The notes beneath the pieces are model-generated. The model made no database searches. It was not told where the DNA came from and saw nothing but the letters and a program-made list of their open reading frames with translations. From the NCBI RefSeq assembly GCF_000478605.2, contig NZ_ASHX02000001.1, positions 4,355,001-4,419,000 on the forward strand: DNA of 64,000 nt. The letters are read 5' to 3'. This document shows positions 1 to 8,720 of the stretch, one piece after another. Origin of the DNA: Streptomyces thermolilacinus SPC6. Lineage in GTDB: Bacteria; Actinomycetota; Actinomycetes; Streptomycetales; Streptomycetaceae. Position 1 is the stretch's first letter; every line of letters starts with the position of its first letter. A program made the position numbers and the translations under genes.

Positions 1-41
1 TGCTTAGAAGGCACCTGCTCTATCCACTGAGCTACGGGGGC
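1..41 (-). tRNA. tRNA-Arg (anticodon TCT), 3' part cut off by the window edge
   Basis: Read on the minus strand from position 41, the sequence starts with a seven-base acceptor strand GCCCCCG, then TA, the D-arm start GCTC, and an anticodon loop CTTCTAA, which places the anticodon TCT. The variable loop, T arm and acceptor 3' strand lie outside the window. It decodes AGA, a rare codon in such GC-rich genomes. It is over 6 kb from the integrated element and is not its attachment site. Confidence 0.85.
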
Positions 42-351
42 CGGTGGTGTGTGGCCTGGTGGCCGCTGGAGCCCCGGAGGGTGGTCCGTGACCTTGCCGG
101 GGTCAAGGATAGGGCTCCGGTCACCTTGGCCCGGTCGCTTCACCTGCGTGGCACGATGTGGAGGTTCGGTGAAGCGAACCCGATAATCGCAGGCAGGTGC
201 GATTCCCGCAGCGCTTTTCGCGCCTCACGGCTCGGGTGTTGTGCACTCGTTATGCCTGCGCCCCACTCATCCCCTCTGTCCCCGTGTGCGACCGGCGCGC
301 AGAGAGGCCCATACGCTTCAAAAAGATGCTGAAATTGGGCATTCTTCACAT
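42..351. other. Intergenic region, no gene recognised
   Basis: This 310-base stretch separates the tRNA from the first GTPase. It must hold the divergent promoters of both, but no convincing -35/-10 pair or ribosome binding site stands out. An in-frame GTG at 241 could add 37 residues to the next protein, but that extension is low-complexity and does not look coding. Confidence 0.5.
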
Positions 352-1944
352 GTGGTGACCTTGGACGTACGGCCTCAGCTTCTCGACGCACTCTCCGCCC
401 TGCGCGACCGTGTCGCCGCTGTGCGTCTCCCACTGCCCATTCCGGGGGCTCCCCGGGCGCGGCAGACGCGGGCGGAGCTGCTGGCCCAGCTCGACGACTA
501 CCTGGTCCCCCGACTGCGCGACCCCGAAGCCCCGCTCCTCGCCGTCGTCGGCGGATCGACCGGCGCGGGCAAGTCCACCCTCGTCAACTCCCTTGTAGGG
601 CGCCCCGTCAGCGAAGCAGGCGTCCTGCGGCCCACCACCCGCGTCCCCGTCCTCGTCTGCCACCCGGACGACGAGCACTGGTTCTCCGGCACCCGCGTCC
701 TGCCCCGCTTCACCCGCGTCTGGGGCGCCCCCGGCGAGGACGGCGACGACGAGCCGGAAGGCCGCGCCCTGCGCCTGGAGACCGCCGAAACGCTCCCCCG
801 CGGCGTCGCCCTCCTCGACGCGCCCGACATCGACTCCCTCCTCGTCGGCAGCCGCGAACTGGCCGCCGAGCTCATCTGCGCCGCCGACATCTGGGTGATG
901 GTCACCACCGCGTCCCGCTACGCCGACGCCGTCCCCTGGCACCTCCTCCGCACGGCCAAGGAGTACGACGCCACGCTCGTCACCGTCCTCGACCGCGTCC
1001 CGCACCAGGTGATCGGCGAGGTCTCCCGCCAGTACGAGGCGCTCCTCGTCCGCGCCGGCCTCGGTGCCGTACCCCGCTTCACCATCCCCGAGCTGCCCGA
1101 GTCCGCGGGCGGCGGCAGCGGCCTGCTGCCCGACACCGCCGTCGCCTCCCTCCGCGCCTGGCTCGCCCACCGCGCCCAGGACCCCGCGGCCCGGCAGCAG
1201 ACCGCCGGCCGCACCGCCAACGGCGTCATCGACTCACTGCGCGTCCGCATGCCCGAGCTCGCCGGAGCCGTCGCCGCCCAGTGCGCCGCCGCCCTGCGGC
1301 TCACCGGAGCCGTCGAGGCCGCGTACGAGGCGGAGGGCGAGCGGGTGCGGCACGAACTGCTGCGCGGCGCCGTCCTCTCCGGCGACGCCCGCGCCCGCTG
1401 GCGCGCCCACCCCCACGACAGCACCTCCGCCGAACTGCTCGACGCCATCGCCGAGTCCTTCGGCGCCCTCCTCCACTGCGCCGTCGCCGCCGCCGACGAG
1501 CGGCTGCGGGAGGCGTGGCGCCACGAACCCGCCGCAGGGGCGCTCGGCCCCGCCCCCGTCGGGCGCGACCGGGAGGCGTGCGAGCGGGTCGGCATGGCGG
1601 TACGCCGCTGGCGCCGCGTCCTGGAGGAGTTGGCCGAGGACGAGGTACGGCGTACCGAACGCACCCCCGTACCCGACGCCGACACCGTCGCCGCACTGCT
1701 CGCCGCCACCCTCCTGGGCGGTCGCCGCGCGCGCGGGGCGGGGGAGCAGCTCGCCGAGCTGATCGGCGCCCAGGGCACCCTGCGCCTGCGCGACAAGGGC
1801 GCCGAACTGATCGACACGTACATCGACCGCGTCCTCAAGGAGGAACGCGACCGGCGCCTGGCGCCCATCGACGCGCTGGGCGTCACCCCGGAGCCGCAAG
1901 CCGAGCTCATCGCCGCACTGTCCGTACTGCAGAAGGAGAGGTGA
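352..1944 (+). CDS. Dynamin-like / YfjP-type GTPase, first of a tandem pair
   Basis: A GTP-binding protein of about 530 residues. The P-loop [10 protein letters not shown] lies near residue 66 and a DAPDID segment occupies the position of the G3 motif. The rest is long, Ala/Arg-rich and mainly helical, as in dynamin-like or septation-associated GTPases. No signal peptide or clear membrane helix is visible. The GTG at 352 (or the in-frame GTG at 355) is preferred because the recognisable protein begins [19 protein letters not shown]; neither has a strong Shine-Dalgarno. It is followed after six bases by a second GTPase, so the two are probably co-transcribed and may form a heterotypic pair. 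The specific role is unknown; a membrane-remodelling or division-linked function is inference from the family. Confidence 0.82.
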   Translation: MVTLDVRPQLLDALSALRDRVAAVRLPLPIPGAPRARQTRAELLAQLDDYLVPRLRDPEAPLLAVVGGSTGAGKSTLVNSLVGRPVSEAGVLRPTTRVPVLVCHPDDEHWFSGTRVLPRFTRVWGAPGEDGDDEPEGRALRLETAETLPRGVALLDAPDIDSLLVGSRELAAELICAADIWVMVTTASRYADAVPWHLLRTAKEYDATLVTVLDRVPHQVIGEVSRQYEALLVRAGLGAVPRFTIPELPESAGGGSGLLPDTAVASLRAWLAHRAQDPAARQQTAGRTANGVIDSLRVRMPELAGAVAAQCAAALRLTGAVEAAYEAEGERVRHELLRGAVLSGDARARWRAHPHDSTSAELLDAIAESFGALLHCAVAAADERLREAWRHEPAAGALGPAPVGRDREACERVGMAVRRWRRVLEELAEDEVRRTERTPVPDADTVAALLAATLLGGRRARGAGEQLAELIGAQGTLRLRDKGAELIDTYIDRVLKEERDRRLAPIDALGVTPEPQAELIAALSVLQKER

Positions 1945-1950
1945 CGGCGG

Positions 1951-3801
1951 GTGAGCGCCGTGGAGCAGAAGTGGGACGACGGGCTGATCGCCCGCCGGAC
2001 CGCCGCCGGGGACACGCCGCTGCGCGCGGGCACCGCCGACGACCGCGAGGGCGGCGCGTCCGGGACGTACGGCAGTGGGTCCGGGTCCGGGTCAGGTGGC
2101 TCAGGGCCGTACGGCGCCGGCGGCTCGGGACCGTACGACGGCGGGCCCGGTGACGGGAGCGGCGGGGCCGTGCCGCCCCGCGACGAACCCCCCGGCGGCG
2201 CCCACGCCGCCGCCCTCAAGGTCCGCCTCGACGCCCTGCGGGACCTCCTGGGGCTGTCCGCGACCCGCCTCGACCCTCCCGTCATCGCCGAGGCGAGCCG
2301 CGTACTGGACGAGGCCGCCGCCCGGCAGCGGCTCTCCTCACGGCACACCGTCGTCGCCATCGCGGGCGCCACGGGAAGCGGCAAATCGACACTGATCAAC
2401 GCACTCGCCGGGGTGCCCGTCTCCGAGACCGGCCTCAGACGCCCCACCACCGCCGCGCCCATCGCCTGCACCTGGTCCGAGGGCGCCGCCGGGCTCCTGG
2501 ACCGGCTCGGCATCCCCGGCCGGCTGCGCCGCAGACCCCTCGCGGGCGGCGACGGCGACGAGGCGCTGCGCGGGCTCGTCCTCGTGGACCTGCCCGACCA
2601 CGACTCGGCGCTCACCGCCCACCGCGACCAGGTCGACCGCGTCCTCGGCCTGGTGGACGCCGTCATCTGGGTCGTGGACCCGGAGAAGTACGCCGACGCC
2701 GCCCTCCACGAGCGGTACCTGCGGCCGCTGGCCGGGCACGCCGAGATCACCTTCGTCGTCCTCAACCAGATCGACCGCCTCCCCGGCGACGCAGCCCACC
2801 AGGTCCTCGACGACCTGCGCCGCCTCCTCGACGACGACGGCGTGGCCCTCGGCGAACACGGCGAACCGGGCGCCACCGTCCTCGCCCTGTCCGCCCTGAC
2901 CGGCGAGGGCGTCCCCGAACTGCGCGAACTGCTCGGCACGTTCGTCCAGGGCCACCAGGCCGCGACCCGTCGCCTGTCCGCCGACGTCGACGCGGCCGCC
3001 AGCCGGCTGCGCCCCGTCTACGTGGGGGAGGGGCGCCCGGGGCTCGGCGAGCGGTCCCGGGAGGACTTCACCGCCCGGCTCGCCGTCGCGGTCGGCGCCG
3101 CCGCCGCGGGCGAGGCCGCCGAGCGCGAGTGGCGGCGCAACGCCGGACGCGCCTGCGGCACCCCGTGGCTGCGGCTGTGGCGCTGGTACGAGCGGCTGCG
3201 CACCCCCGGCGGCGGTGGCGGCGAGCCTGCGGGGACGCCCCCGCCGGAGGAGGAGCCGACGGCCCGGCAGCGCGTCGAGCACGCCGTACGGGTCGTCGCC
3301 GAGGAGGCCGCGCGGGGGCTGCCCGCCCCGTGGGCGCAGGCGGTGCGGGAGGCGGCGGCGCGCGGCGCGCGGGGCCTGCCGGAGGCGCTTGACGAACTGG
3401 CGGCGGGAGCCCGTGACCCGAAGCCGGGCGGGAAGCCGCCGCGCCCCGCCTGGTGGCCGGTCGCCGTGCTGGTCCAGGCCTCCATGACGCTGCTCCAGGT
3501 GTTCGGCGCGCTGTGGCTGGTGGGGCAGATCGTGGGCGTACTGGAGCCGGGGCTGATGCCGCCGGTGCTGGTGATGCTCGCCGGGATCGTGGGCGGGCCG
3601 CTCGTGGAGTGGGCGTGCGTGGCGGCGGCCCGTGGGCCCGCGCGCCGGTACGGGCGGGAGACGGAGCGGCGCTTGCGCGAGGCGGCGGCGGGCTGCGGGC
3701 GGGCCATGGTCCTGGACCCGATCGCGACGGAGCTGATGCGGTACCGGGAGGTTCGGGAGCAGTACGCGACGGTGTCGGGCGGCAGGGTCCCGACCGGGTG
3801 A
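1951..3801 (+). CDS. Membrane-anchored YfjP-type GTPase, second of the tandem pair
   Basis: A 616-residue GTPase with a low-complexity Gly/Ser/Pro N-terminus (about residues 30-85), a P-loop AGATGSGKST near residue 136, a DLPDHDS segment as G3 and a NQID segment as the NKxD-like G4. Near the C-terminus two hydrophobic stretches (around VAVLVQASMTLLQVFGALWLVG and the following GLMPPVLVMLAGIVGGPLV) should form a membrane hairpin. The first protein of the pair has no such hairpin, so this one likely anchors the complex. It starts with GTG six bases after the upstream stop. The function is inferred from fold only. Confidence 0.82.
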   Translation: MSAVEQKWDDGLIARRTAAGDTPLRAGTADDREGGASGTYGSGSGSGSGGSGPYGAGGSGPYDGGPGDGSGGAVPPRDEPPGGAHAAALKVRLDALRDLLGLSATRLDPPVIAEASRVLDEAAARQRLSSRHTVVAIAGATGSGKSTLINALAGVPVSETGLRRPTTAAPIACTWSEGAAGLLDRLGIPGRLRRRPLAGGDGDEALRGLVLVDLPDHDSALTAHRDQVDRVLGLVDAVIWVVDPEKYADAALHERYLRPLAGHAEITFVVLNQIDRLPGDAAHQVLDDLRRLLDDDGVALGEHGEPGATVLALSALTGEGVPELRELLGTFVQGHQAATRRLSADVDAAASRLRPVYVGEGRPGLGERSREDFTARLAVAVGAAAAGEAAEREWRRNAGRACGTPWLRLWRWYERLRTPGGGGGEPAGTPPPEEEPTARQRVEHAVRVVAEEAARGLPAPWAQAVREAAARGARGLPEALDELAAGARDPKPGGKPPRPAWWPVAVLVQASMTLLQVFGALWLVGQIVGVLEPGLMPPVLVMLAGIVGGPLVEWACVAAARGPARRYGRETERRLREAAAGCGRAMVLDPIATELMRYREVREQYATVSGGRVPTG

Positions 3802-4032
3802 GCGCGCAGGGGCCTCCCGGGGCCGTCGGCTCAGGCCCCGGTGAGGTGACCGTCCCGGCCCGCTGGGCGAACCCGTGGCGTGGGTCTCCGGCACGTCGTT
3901 CCACGAACGGGTGACGGGGATTTCCCCAGGCGCCGTCGCCGTCCACAGGGCCGAGCGGGGTGGGCCCGTCGCGGCCACCATGGAGGGACGGACGACGCGG
4001 GGGAGCGTCGCGAACGGGGAGGAGAACGCGTC

Positions 4033-4494
4033 ATGAACGACACCCTGGTGACGGTCGTGGGGAACGTGGCGACCAACGTGGAGTACAGGGAGACGCCGAC
4101 GGGCGGGGTGGCGAGGTTCCGCTTCGCCGCCACGGCCCGTCGGTGGGACCGGGAGCGTGCGGCGTGGTCCGACGGGCCCACCAGCTTCTACACGGTCAGC
4201 GCGTGGCGGCAGCTCGGTGCGAACCTGGCGGCGTCGGTGACCGTCGGTGAACCGCTGGTCGTGCACGGGCGGCTGAGGGTCCGTGAGGAGCAGCCGGTCG
4301 CCGGGCAGGGCGGGCAGGGCGGACCCGGGGGGCAGCGCAGGACCTTCGTGGACATCGACGCGGTGGCCGTCGGCCACGACCTGGCGCGCGGCACGTCGGC
4401 GTTCCGCCGGGGCGGGAAGCGAGGACCTGAACAAGCCATGACGGAAGGGCCGGAGGAGCTGCCAGTGCGCGGCCCGGAGCTGGTAGCCACCTGA
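4033..4494 (+). CDS. ssbB: Single-stranded DNA-binding protein, SsbB type
   Basis: A 153-residue OB-fold protein starting MNDTLVTVVGNVATNVEYRE with the SSB core to about residue 115, including FRFAATARRWDRE and the TFVDIDAVAVGHDL strand. The C-terminus is short and ends GPELVAT. It lacks the acidic DDDIPF-like tip that housekeeping SSBs use to recruit partners, which marks it as the paralogue SsbB rather than SsbA. In Streptomyces coelicolor SsbB is needed for normal chromosome segregation during sporulation. The ATG is preceded by GGGGAGGAGAACGCGTC, a good ribosome binding site. It lies 230 bases after the GTPase pair and just before a gene that may be developmentally controlled. Confidence 0.93.
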   Translation: MNDTLVTVVGNVATNVEYRETPTGGVARFRFAATARRWDRERAAWSDGPTSFYTVSAWRQLGANLAASVTVGEPLVVHGRLRVREEQPVAGQGGQGGPGGQRRTFVDIDAVAVGHDLARGTSAFRRGGKRGPEQAMTEGPEELPVRGPELVAT

Positions 4495-4595
4495 GATGGC
4501 CTCAGAACGCCGCCCATACCGGCACGAACGGGACGGTCATCGCGCAGAGTTGAACGCCCTTTGGCCGAAAGTCACGAGGTTCATGCGCGGTTGAC

Positions 4596-4623
4596 GGTAA
4601 CGATTCTGAATCGGAATGGTTGA
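4596..4623 (+). promoter_or_regulatory. Candidate sigma-BldN promoter of the thioester surface protein
   Basis: GGTAAC (4596-4601), a spacer of exactly 16 bases, and GGTTGA (4618-4623). The published sigma-BldN consensus in Streptomyces is CGTAAC-N16-CGTTGA, so each half has one mismatch. Transcription would start near 4630, giving a leader of about 150 bases. Within the leader GGGACTCGCC (4639-4648) can pair with GGCGAGTCCC (4698-4707). Confidence 0.5.
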
Positions 4624-4780
4624 GCGAGGGCATCAGGGGGGACTCGCCGTGGCCGCCTCTCTAGGATTCCGGTACTCACGGGGCACTTGAGTCATCAGGC
4701 GAGTCCCATCCCCCACGTGTCCCACGACGTGATCCGCGCCGTGGGCACGGCGCAGGAGGACTCGCCCAGAGGGGAAATCT

Positions 4781-6211
4781 GTGTTTGCTGCGTTTTCTGT
4801 CCAGCGGCGGGAGCGGCTCGGCCGCCGGGTCGCCGCCGCGGTCCTGACCTCCGGTCTGGCCGTGGGAGGCTCCATAGCCGGGACGGCCGTCGCCGTCGCC
4901 GACGAGACCCCCCACCACCAGGGAGGCGCCTCCGCCACCCTCAACGGGCTGACCACCTACGACGGTGCCGTCTTCAAGGAGAACGGCAAGGAGAAGTCGC
5001 TTCCCGCGGGCCTCTTCGAGATGGCCGTCGACGGGGGCGGCACGCTCAAGACGTACTGCATCGACATCCACAACCCGACCCAGCAGAAGGCCAAGTACCT
5101 CGAGACGCCCTGGGAGCAGACCTCGCTCGGGCACAACGAGCAGGCCGGCAAGATCCTGTGGGTCCTGAAGAACTCCTACCCGCAGGTGGACAACCTCGCC
5201 GCGCTGGCCGAGAAGGCGCAGAGCGGCCCCCTGACGGAGAAGACCGCCGCCGCCGGCACGCAGGTCGCCATCTGGCGCTTCTCCGACGGCGCGAACGTCG
5301 AGGCCAAGGACCCGGCCGCCGAGAAGCTCGCCGACTGGCTGGAGGAGAACGCCAAGAAGCTCGAAGAGCCCAAGGCGTCGCTGACCCTGGAGCCGAACGC
5401 CGTCTCCGGCAAGGCCGGCGGCAAGCTCGGCCCGATCACCGTCCGCACCAACGCCGGGACGGCCACCGTGACCGCCCCGGACGTCGCCGGTGTGAAGGTC
5501 ACCGACAAGGACGGCAAGCCGGTCACCGAGGCCAAGGACGGCCAGGAGCTGTACGTCGACGTGCCCGCCGGCACGGCTGACGGCTCCGCGAAGTTCAACG
5601 TCCAGGCGAGCACGTCCGTCTCCGTGGGCCGCGCCTTCGCCAGCCTCTCCAAGAGCCAGACGCAGATCCTGGCCGGCTCCAGCGAGTCGACCGTCTCCGC
5701 GACCGGCAGCGCCACCTGGGCGAAGAAGGGCGCCATCCCGGCCCTGACCGCCGAGAAGAACTGCGCCAAGGGCGGCGTCGACGTCACCGCGAAGAACGAG
5801 GGCGACGAGGCGTTCACCTTCGAGCTGGCGAACCAGAAGGTCGAGATCGGCGCGGGCGAGTCCAAGACCGTCACCATCCCGGTCGCCGAGGACCAGCCGT
5901 ACGAGTTCACCATCGACCTGCCCGGCGGCGAGAAGAAGACGTTCAAGGGCGTCCTCGACTGCAAGACCAGCAGCGACACGACCGCCCCGCCGACCACGGG
6001 CGACGACAAGCCGAGCTCCGAGCCGACCCCGCAGTCCGGCGGCACCACCGACGGTGCGACCGGCGGTGACGACACCACCGGTGACCTCGCCGAGACCGGC
6101 GCCTCCAACGCCACGCCGATGATCGCGGGCATCGCCGTCGCGCTGCTCCTGCTGGGCGGCGGCGCGGTCTTCCTCGTCCGCAAGAAGAAGGGCGCCGCGG
6201 CCGGTCAGTGA
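4781..6211 (+). CDS. Cys-Gln thioester-forming surface protein with LAETG sortase signal
   Basis: A 476-residue secreted, wall-anchored protein. A signal peptide spans about residues 1-40 (cleavage near AVAVA-DE). A thioester domain follows, with Cys93 in TYCID and Gln161 in GTQVAIW as the predicted thioester pair. Two or three beta-rich repeats come next, then a Thr/Asp-rich stalk, LAETG near residue 438, a hydrophobic segment and RKKK. LAXTG motifs are the preferred substrates of class E sortases in Streptomyces. Thioester domains can bond covalently to target surfaces, so this is probably an adhesin of aerial or substrate hyphae. The GTG start matches the signal peptide. Its promoter resembles a sigma-BldN site, and a strong terminator follows. 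Confidence 0.9.
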   Translation: MFAAFSVQRRERLGRRVAAAVLTSGLAVGGSIAGTAVAVADETPHHQGGASATLNGLTTYDGAVFKENGKEKSLPAGLFEMAVDGGGTLKTYCIDIHNPTQQKAKYLETPWEQTSLGHNEQAGKILWVLKNSYPQVDNLAALAEKAQSGPLTEKTAAAGTQVAIWRFSDGANVEAKDPAAEKLADWLEENAKKLEEPKASLTLEPNAVSGKAGGKLGPITVRTNAGTATVTAPDVAGVKVTDKDGKPVTEAKDGQELYVDVPAGTADGSAKFNVQASTSVSVGRAFASLSKSQTQILAGSSESTVSATGSATWAKKGAIPALTAEKNCAKGGVDVTAKNEGDEAFTFELANQKVEIGAGESKTVTIPVAEDQPYEFTIDLPGGEKKTFKGVLDCKTSSDTTAPPTTGDDKPSSEPTPQSGGTTDGATGGDDTTGDLAETGASNATPMIAGIAVALLLLGGGAVFLVRKKKGAAAGQ

Positions 6212-6228
6212 CCCCGTAGCGACCCACA

Positions 6229-6267
6229 GGGACGGCCCCGGACGCACACCGCGCCCGGGGCCGTCCC
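6229..6267 (+). terminator. Intrinsic-type terminator after the thioester protein
   Basis: Perfect 13-base-pair stem GGGACGGCCCCGG (6229-6241) / CCGGGGCCGTCCC (6255-6267) with a 13-base loop, 18 bases past the stop codon. There is no T-run, as is common in Streptomyces. Confidence 0.8.
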
Positions 6268-6728
6268 CGTTCCCCCGCCCCGCGAGCCGGCGCGCCCGGC
6301 GAGCCGGTCAAGGACGTGCGGCTCGTACTGGTGAGGTCCGTGAGCCCCGCGGCGTCCAGGGGACGCCCCGTTGTCCTGTGCCCGTGTCTTCGAGAGGACG
6401 TCCCCCGACTGTGCTCCGGCCGCGTGGCTCTCCCGGGCCACGCCCTGACTCTCCCAGGCCCTTCGCCCGCAGTCCCTCGCCCACCTCGGGGCCCCCAGGG
6501 CTCTTCGGGCCGTCCGTCACCGTCTGTCGGAAACGCCGGCAGTCCCCGGCTCTCCGGGGCTTTCCCCCGCCGTCCGTAGGGGGCTGCCGAGCCGTCCTCG
6601 GGCTGTCGCCCGGCTCTGCGGGCCGTCCCAGGCCGTGGAGGCACGTTCGCGGGCGGGGGTGACCTCCGAGGGGGGCGTCCAGAAGCGGAAGCGTGTCTTC
6701 CCGTGGCCCCGGTCGGCAGGTGCCCGGA
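6268..6728. other. Non-coding chromosomal stretch up to attL
   Basis: About 460 bases with no reading frame showing convincing coding character or a ribosome binding site. Several GGGCCGTC octamers occur (for example 6507-6514 and 6620-6627), the same octamer found clustered inside the element next to both att cores. This was presumably the original upstream region of ettA before the element inserted. Confidence 0.45.
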
Positions 6729-6773
6729 CTACTCGTTTTCGTCTGGGGGTGGCGGTCAGGCAAGATGGGGTGT
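6729..6773. repeat. attL, 45-bp core direct repeat
   Basis: Starts CTACTCGTTTTCGTCTGGGG and ends CAAGATGGGGTGT. It is identical over all 45 bases to 18423-18467; the first differing base on each side fixes the limits. No tRNA overlaps it. The integrase gene ends 94 bases inside it. Confidence 0.93.
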
Positions 6774-6831
6774 TTCTTGCGAATCCGGAGTAGAAAGGGG
6801 CCCCCTGACCTGCGGGGGAGCCGTCCATCAG

Positions 6832-6868
6832 GGGCCGTCGTGGGGCCGTGGGCCGTCTGTGGGCCGTC
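6832..6868. repeat. GGGCCGTC octamer cluster beside attL, possible integrase arm sites
   Basis: GGGCCGTC at 6832, 6850 and 6861 and GGGCCGTG at 6843, spaced about 7-11 bases. A matching cluster occurs next to attR at 18313-18342. Short repeats flanking both cores at similar distances are typical of arm-type integrase or excisionase binding sites. The last copy overlaps the integrase stop codon. Confidence 0.4.
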
Positions 6869-8114
6869 AGGCCGCCAGGGGGACGTCCGAAGCGCGTCCG
6901 AAGACCGCAGACACCGCCGCCCGTGTCCTCTGCTCGCTGCTCGGCATCAGGTGCGTGTAGATCCGGAGCGTGAATCCCGGATCCGAGTGCCCGAGGTACA
7001 CGCTCAGGGCCTTGATGCTCTCGCCCCCGTCCAGGAGTACCGAGGCGTAGAAGTGCCGCAGTGCGTGCATCCCGTCGTCCGGTGCGGCAGCGTATCGCTT
7101 GCCTGGCTCTCGGGGCGGGATGACGCCAGCGGACGCCAGGGCTGGCTTCCAGACGTAGTCATCGAAGTAGCTGCGCCAGATGGCATTGCCCACGGTGCTC
7201 GTGAAGACGAGCTGGCGGGCCACCAGCGGCCCATCCGGGGTCTTCCAAGGCAACTTCACCTCGACGGGCGGAAAGCGCTCCATATGGGCGCGTAGAGCCT
7301 CGGCGGTCACCGGGCTCAGCGGCACGTCACGGAGCTTGCCGCGCTTGGGTGGAGCGAACACGAGCGTGCCGCCTACGCGCTTGACCTGCTGCCGGACGTG
7401 GAGCCACCCGTTCGTGAAGTCGATGTCTTCCTGATCCAATCCGAAGATCTCCCCTTGGCGCAGACCACAGCCCCCACCGACGTCCACAGTGGCGGCGTAC
7501 CGGTCGGGCAGTCCTGCCCGGACGGCGAAGACGCGTTCCTCGGGCCACGGCTTGACCAAGCGCGGGTCCGGTTCGGGGGCCTTGACTGACTGGGCGTGGC
7601 ACGGATTCGACCGGATGACTCCGTCGTCTACCGCTGCGTTGAACAGCGACGAGACAGAGTCGTAGATGGCTCGCCGGTACGTCGCATTGGGGAGCGAAAC
7701 CTTGAGGCTGCTCAGCCAAGCTCTCATGTGTTCCGGCTTGAACGACCCCATGGGGCGGGCACCCAGTGAAGGGATGGCGTGGAGCCGAATCCGTCGCCTC
7801 ACCACCTCCTGGCTGACAGCGTCGGTCGTCAGTTCGGCGAGCCACTTCTCGGCGTACTCGCGGAACGTGATCCGCCCGGCTTTCGGATCAAAGAACTGCC
7901 CTGCGTCCATGTCCGCCTGGATTCGCCTGAGCCACTTCTCGGCCCGGCCCTTCTCACGGTCTGGGAAGCTCTGCGACTGCTCGCTGCCGTCGGGGGCGAT
8001 GTAGCGGGCGCGGTAGCGCATGCCGGTGCCGTAGCGGTCGGTTTTCACGCGGCGGGGCTTGCCGTCTGGGCCGGGTTCGGTCTTGTACCAGCGGTCTTGG
8101 ATGTGGCCAGCCAT
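6867..8114 (-). CDS. int: Tyrosine site-specific integrase of the AICE
   Basis: A 415-residue tyrosine recombinase that integrates and excises the element. Domains are an N-terminal arm-binding region (residues 1-80), a SAM-like core-binding domain (80-180) and a catalytic domain. Catalytic residues visible are Arg219 (CGLRQGE), His350 and Arg353 (HALRH), His376 (LGHSDP) and the nucleophile Tyr386 (IYTHL). Length is normal for AICE integrases. The ATG is preceded by AAAGGACC. It lies downstream of xis and a strong hairpin separates them, so the two may be expressed independently. It abuts attL, as is usual. Confidence 0.95.
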   Translation of the reverse strand: MAGHIQDRWYKTEPGPDGKPRRVKTDRYGTGMRYRARYIAPDGSEQSQSFPDREKGRAEKWLRRIQADMDAGQFFDPKAGRITFREYAEKWLAELTTDAVSQEVVRRRIRLHAIPSLGARPMGSFKPEHMRAWLSSLKVSLPNATYRRAIYDSVSSLFNAAVDDGVIRSNPCHAQSVKAPEPDPRLVKPWPEERVFAVRAGLPDRYAATVDVGGGCGLRQGEIFGLDQEDIDFTNGWLHVRQQVKRVGGTLVFAPPKRGKLRDVPLSPVTAEALRAHMERFPPVEVKLPWKTPDGPLVARQLVFTSTVGNAIWRSYFDDYVWKPALASAGVIPPREPGKRYAAAPDDGMHALRHFYASVLLDGGESIKALSVYLGHSDPGFTLRIYTHLMPSSEQRTRAAVSAVFGRASDVPLAA

Positions 8115-8145
8115 GTGGGCTGTGGGTCCTTTCGCTGCGCTGGAA

Positions 8146-8180
8146 GGCCCGTGCCGCTCCTGGGCGGGGCGGCACGGGCC
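8146..8180 (-). terminator. Hairpin between xis and int
   Basis: Perfect 12-base-pair stem GGCCCGTGCCGC (8146-8157) / GCGGCACGGGCC (8169-8180), 11-base loop, starting 15 bases after the xis stop. It would limit read-through from xis into int. Confidence 0.7.
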
Positions 8181-8195
8181 GACGGGTTGGTGTGG

Positions 8196-8426
8196 TCAGG
8201 CGGCCGTGTCGAGGGCGCTCTGCTGGGTGACCCAGGCGCGGACGGCGGCGGGGTCGTAGCGGACGTGGCGGCCGACGCGGAAGCCGGGCGGGCCGGTGTG
8301 CTGCTTGCGCCAGTGGTAGACGGTCTCGATGGGGACGGAGAACATCACGGCGATGTCGTCGGGGGTGAGGTAGCGGTCGGGAAGACCGCCTCGGAGTGTG
8401 GCCATGGGGTCGGGTTCGGGCTTCAC
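8196..8426 (-). CDS. xis: Excisionase-type helix-turn-helix protein
   Basis: A 76-residue MerR-like HTH_17 DNA-binding protein. The core YLTPDDIAVMFSVPIETVYHWR is the helix-turn-helix, followed by GFRVGRHVRYDPAAVRAWV, the typical wing and strand of AICE excisionases. The GTG at 8426 is chosen because GGAGGG lies six bases upstream; an ATG seven codons later has no ribosome binding site. A longer frame opening at 8513 runs into the TGACGCAG repeat array and is unlikely to be translated. Its position next to int and the family suggest it directs excision with Int. Confidence 0.85.
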   Translation of the reverse strand: MKPEPDPMATLRGGLPDRYLTPDDIAVMFSVPIETVYHWRKQHTGPPGFRVGRHVRYDPAAVRAWVTQQSALDTAA

Positions 8427-8504
8427 TGGGCGCCCTCCGAAGTTGGGTGACGTGGCTTTGAGTCGTGGCTCTCGTGCGTCCGCGCCTGTCCGAGGTTCGG
8501 ATTT

Positions 8505-8715
8505 CTGCGTCACTGCGTCATCTACGTCATGCCATGCGCTTGACCTGCGGCTTTCCTATGACGCAGCGGGTGGTGGGGTGCGTCATCGGTGACGCAGGGC
8601 TTGTGTCACCGATGACGCAGGTGACGCGGGATGACGCAGCCGCAGCCGTCTGCGTCACTCCCGTCGTGGCAGGTCACCGGCTGTTTGCGGCCCTTGGGTG
8701 ACGCAGGTGACGCAG
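8505..8715. repeat. Array of about twelve TGACGCAG repeats, candidate replication origin
   Basis: Direct copies TGACGCAG start at 8559, 8590, 8613, 8632, 8699 and 8708, with TGACGCGG at 8622. Inverted copies CTGCGTCA start at 8505, 8513 and 8650, with one-mismatch copies at 8522 and 8578. Many neighbours are 8-10 bases apart. The array fills the gap between xis and the replication genes. Iteron arrays of this kind are replication initiator sites in plasmids; an operator for xis is the alternative. Confidence 0.6.
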
Positions 8716-8720
8716 CGTCT

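Noticed and set aside
1-41. tRNA-Arg as the AICE attachment site
   Set aside because: The 45-bp repeat has no tRNA similarity and the tRNA lies 6.7 kb away from attL.
918-2939. A 673-codon minus-strand frame across the GTPase genes
   Set aside because: Ser/Arg-rich composition typical of a shadow frame; both plus-strand GTPases have clear P-loops.
6308-6763. Two minus-strand frames that share the start MPDRHPQTKTS (here and at 17759-18457)
   Set aside because: The shared peptide is just the translated att repeat; the rest of each frame is unrelated and lacks coding character.
8427-8513. Longer N-terminus of the excisionase from GTG 8513
   Set aside because: It would translate the repeat array, and a GGAGGG site positions the start at GTG 8426.
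8505-8715. CRISPR or IHF-type array
   Set aside because: Repeats are 8 bases, in both orientations and without unique spacers of fixed length; an iteron or operator array fits better.
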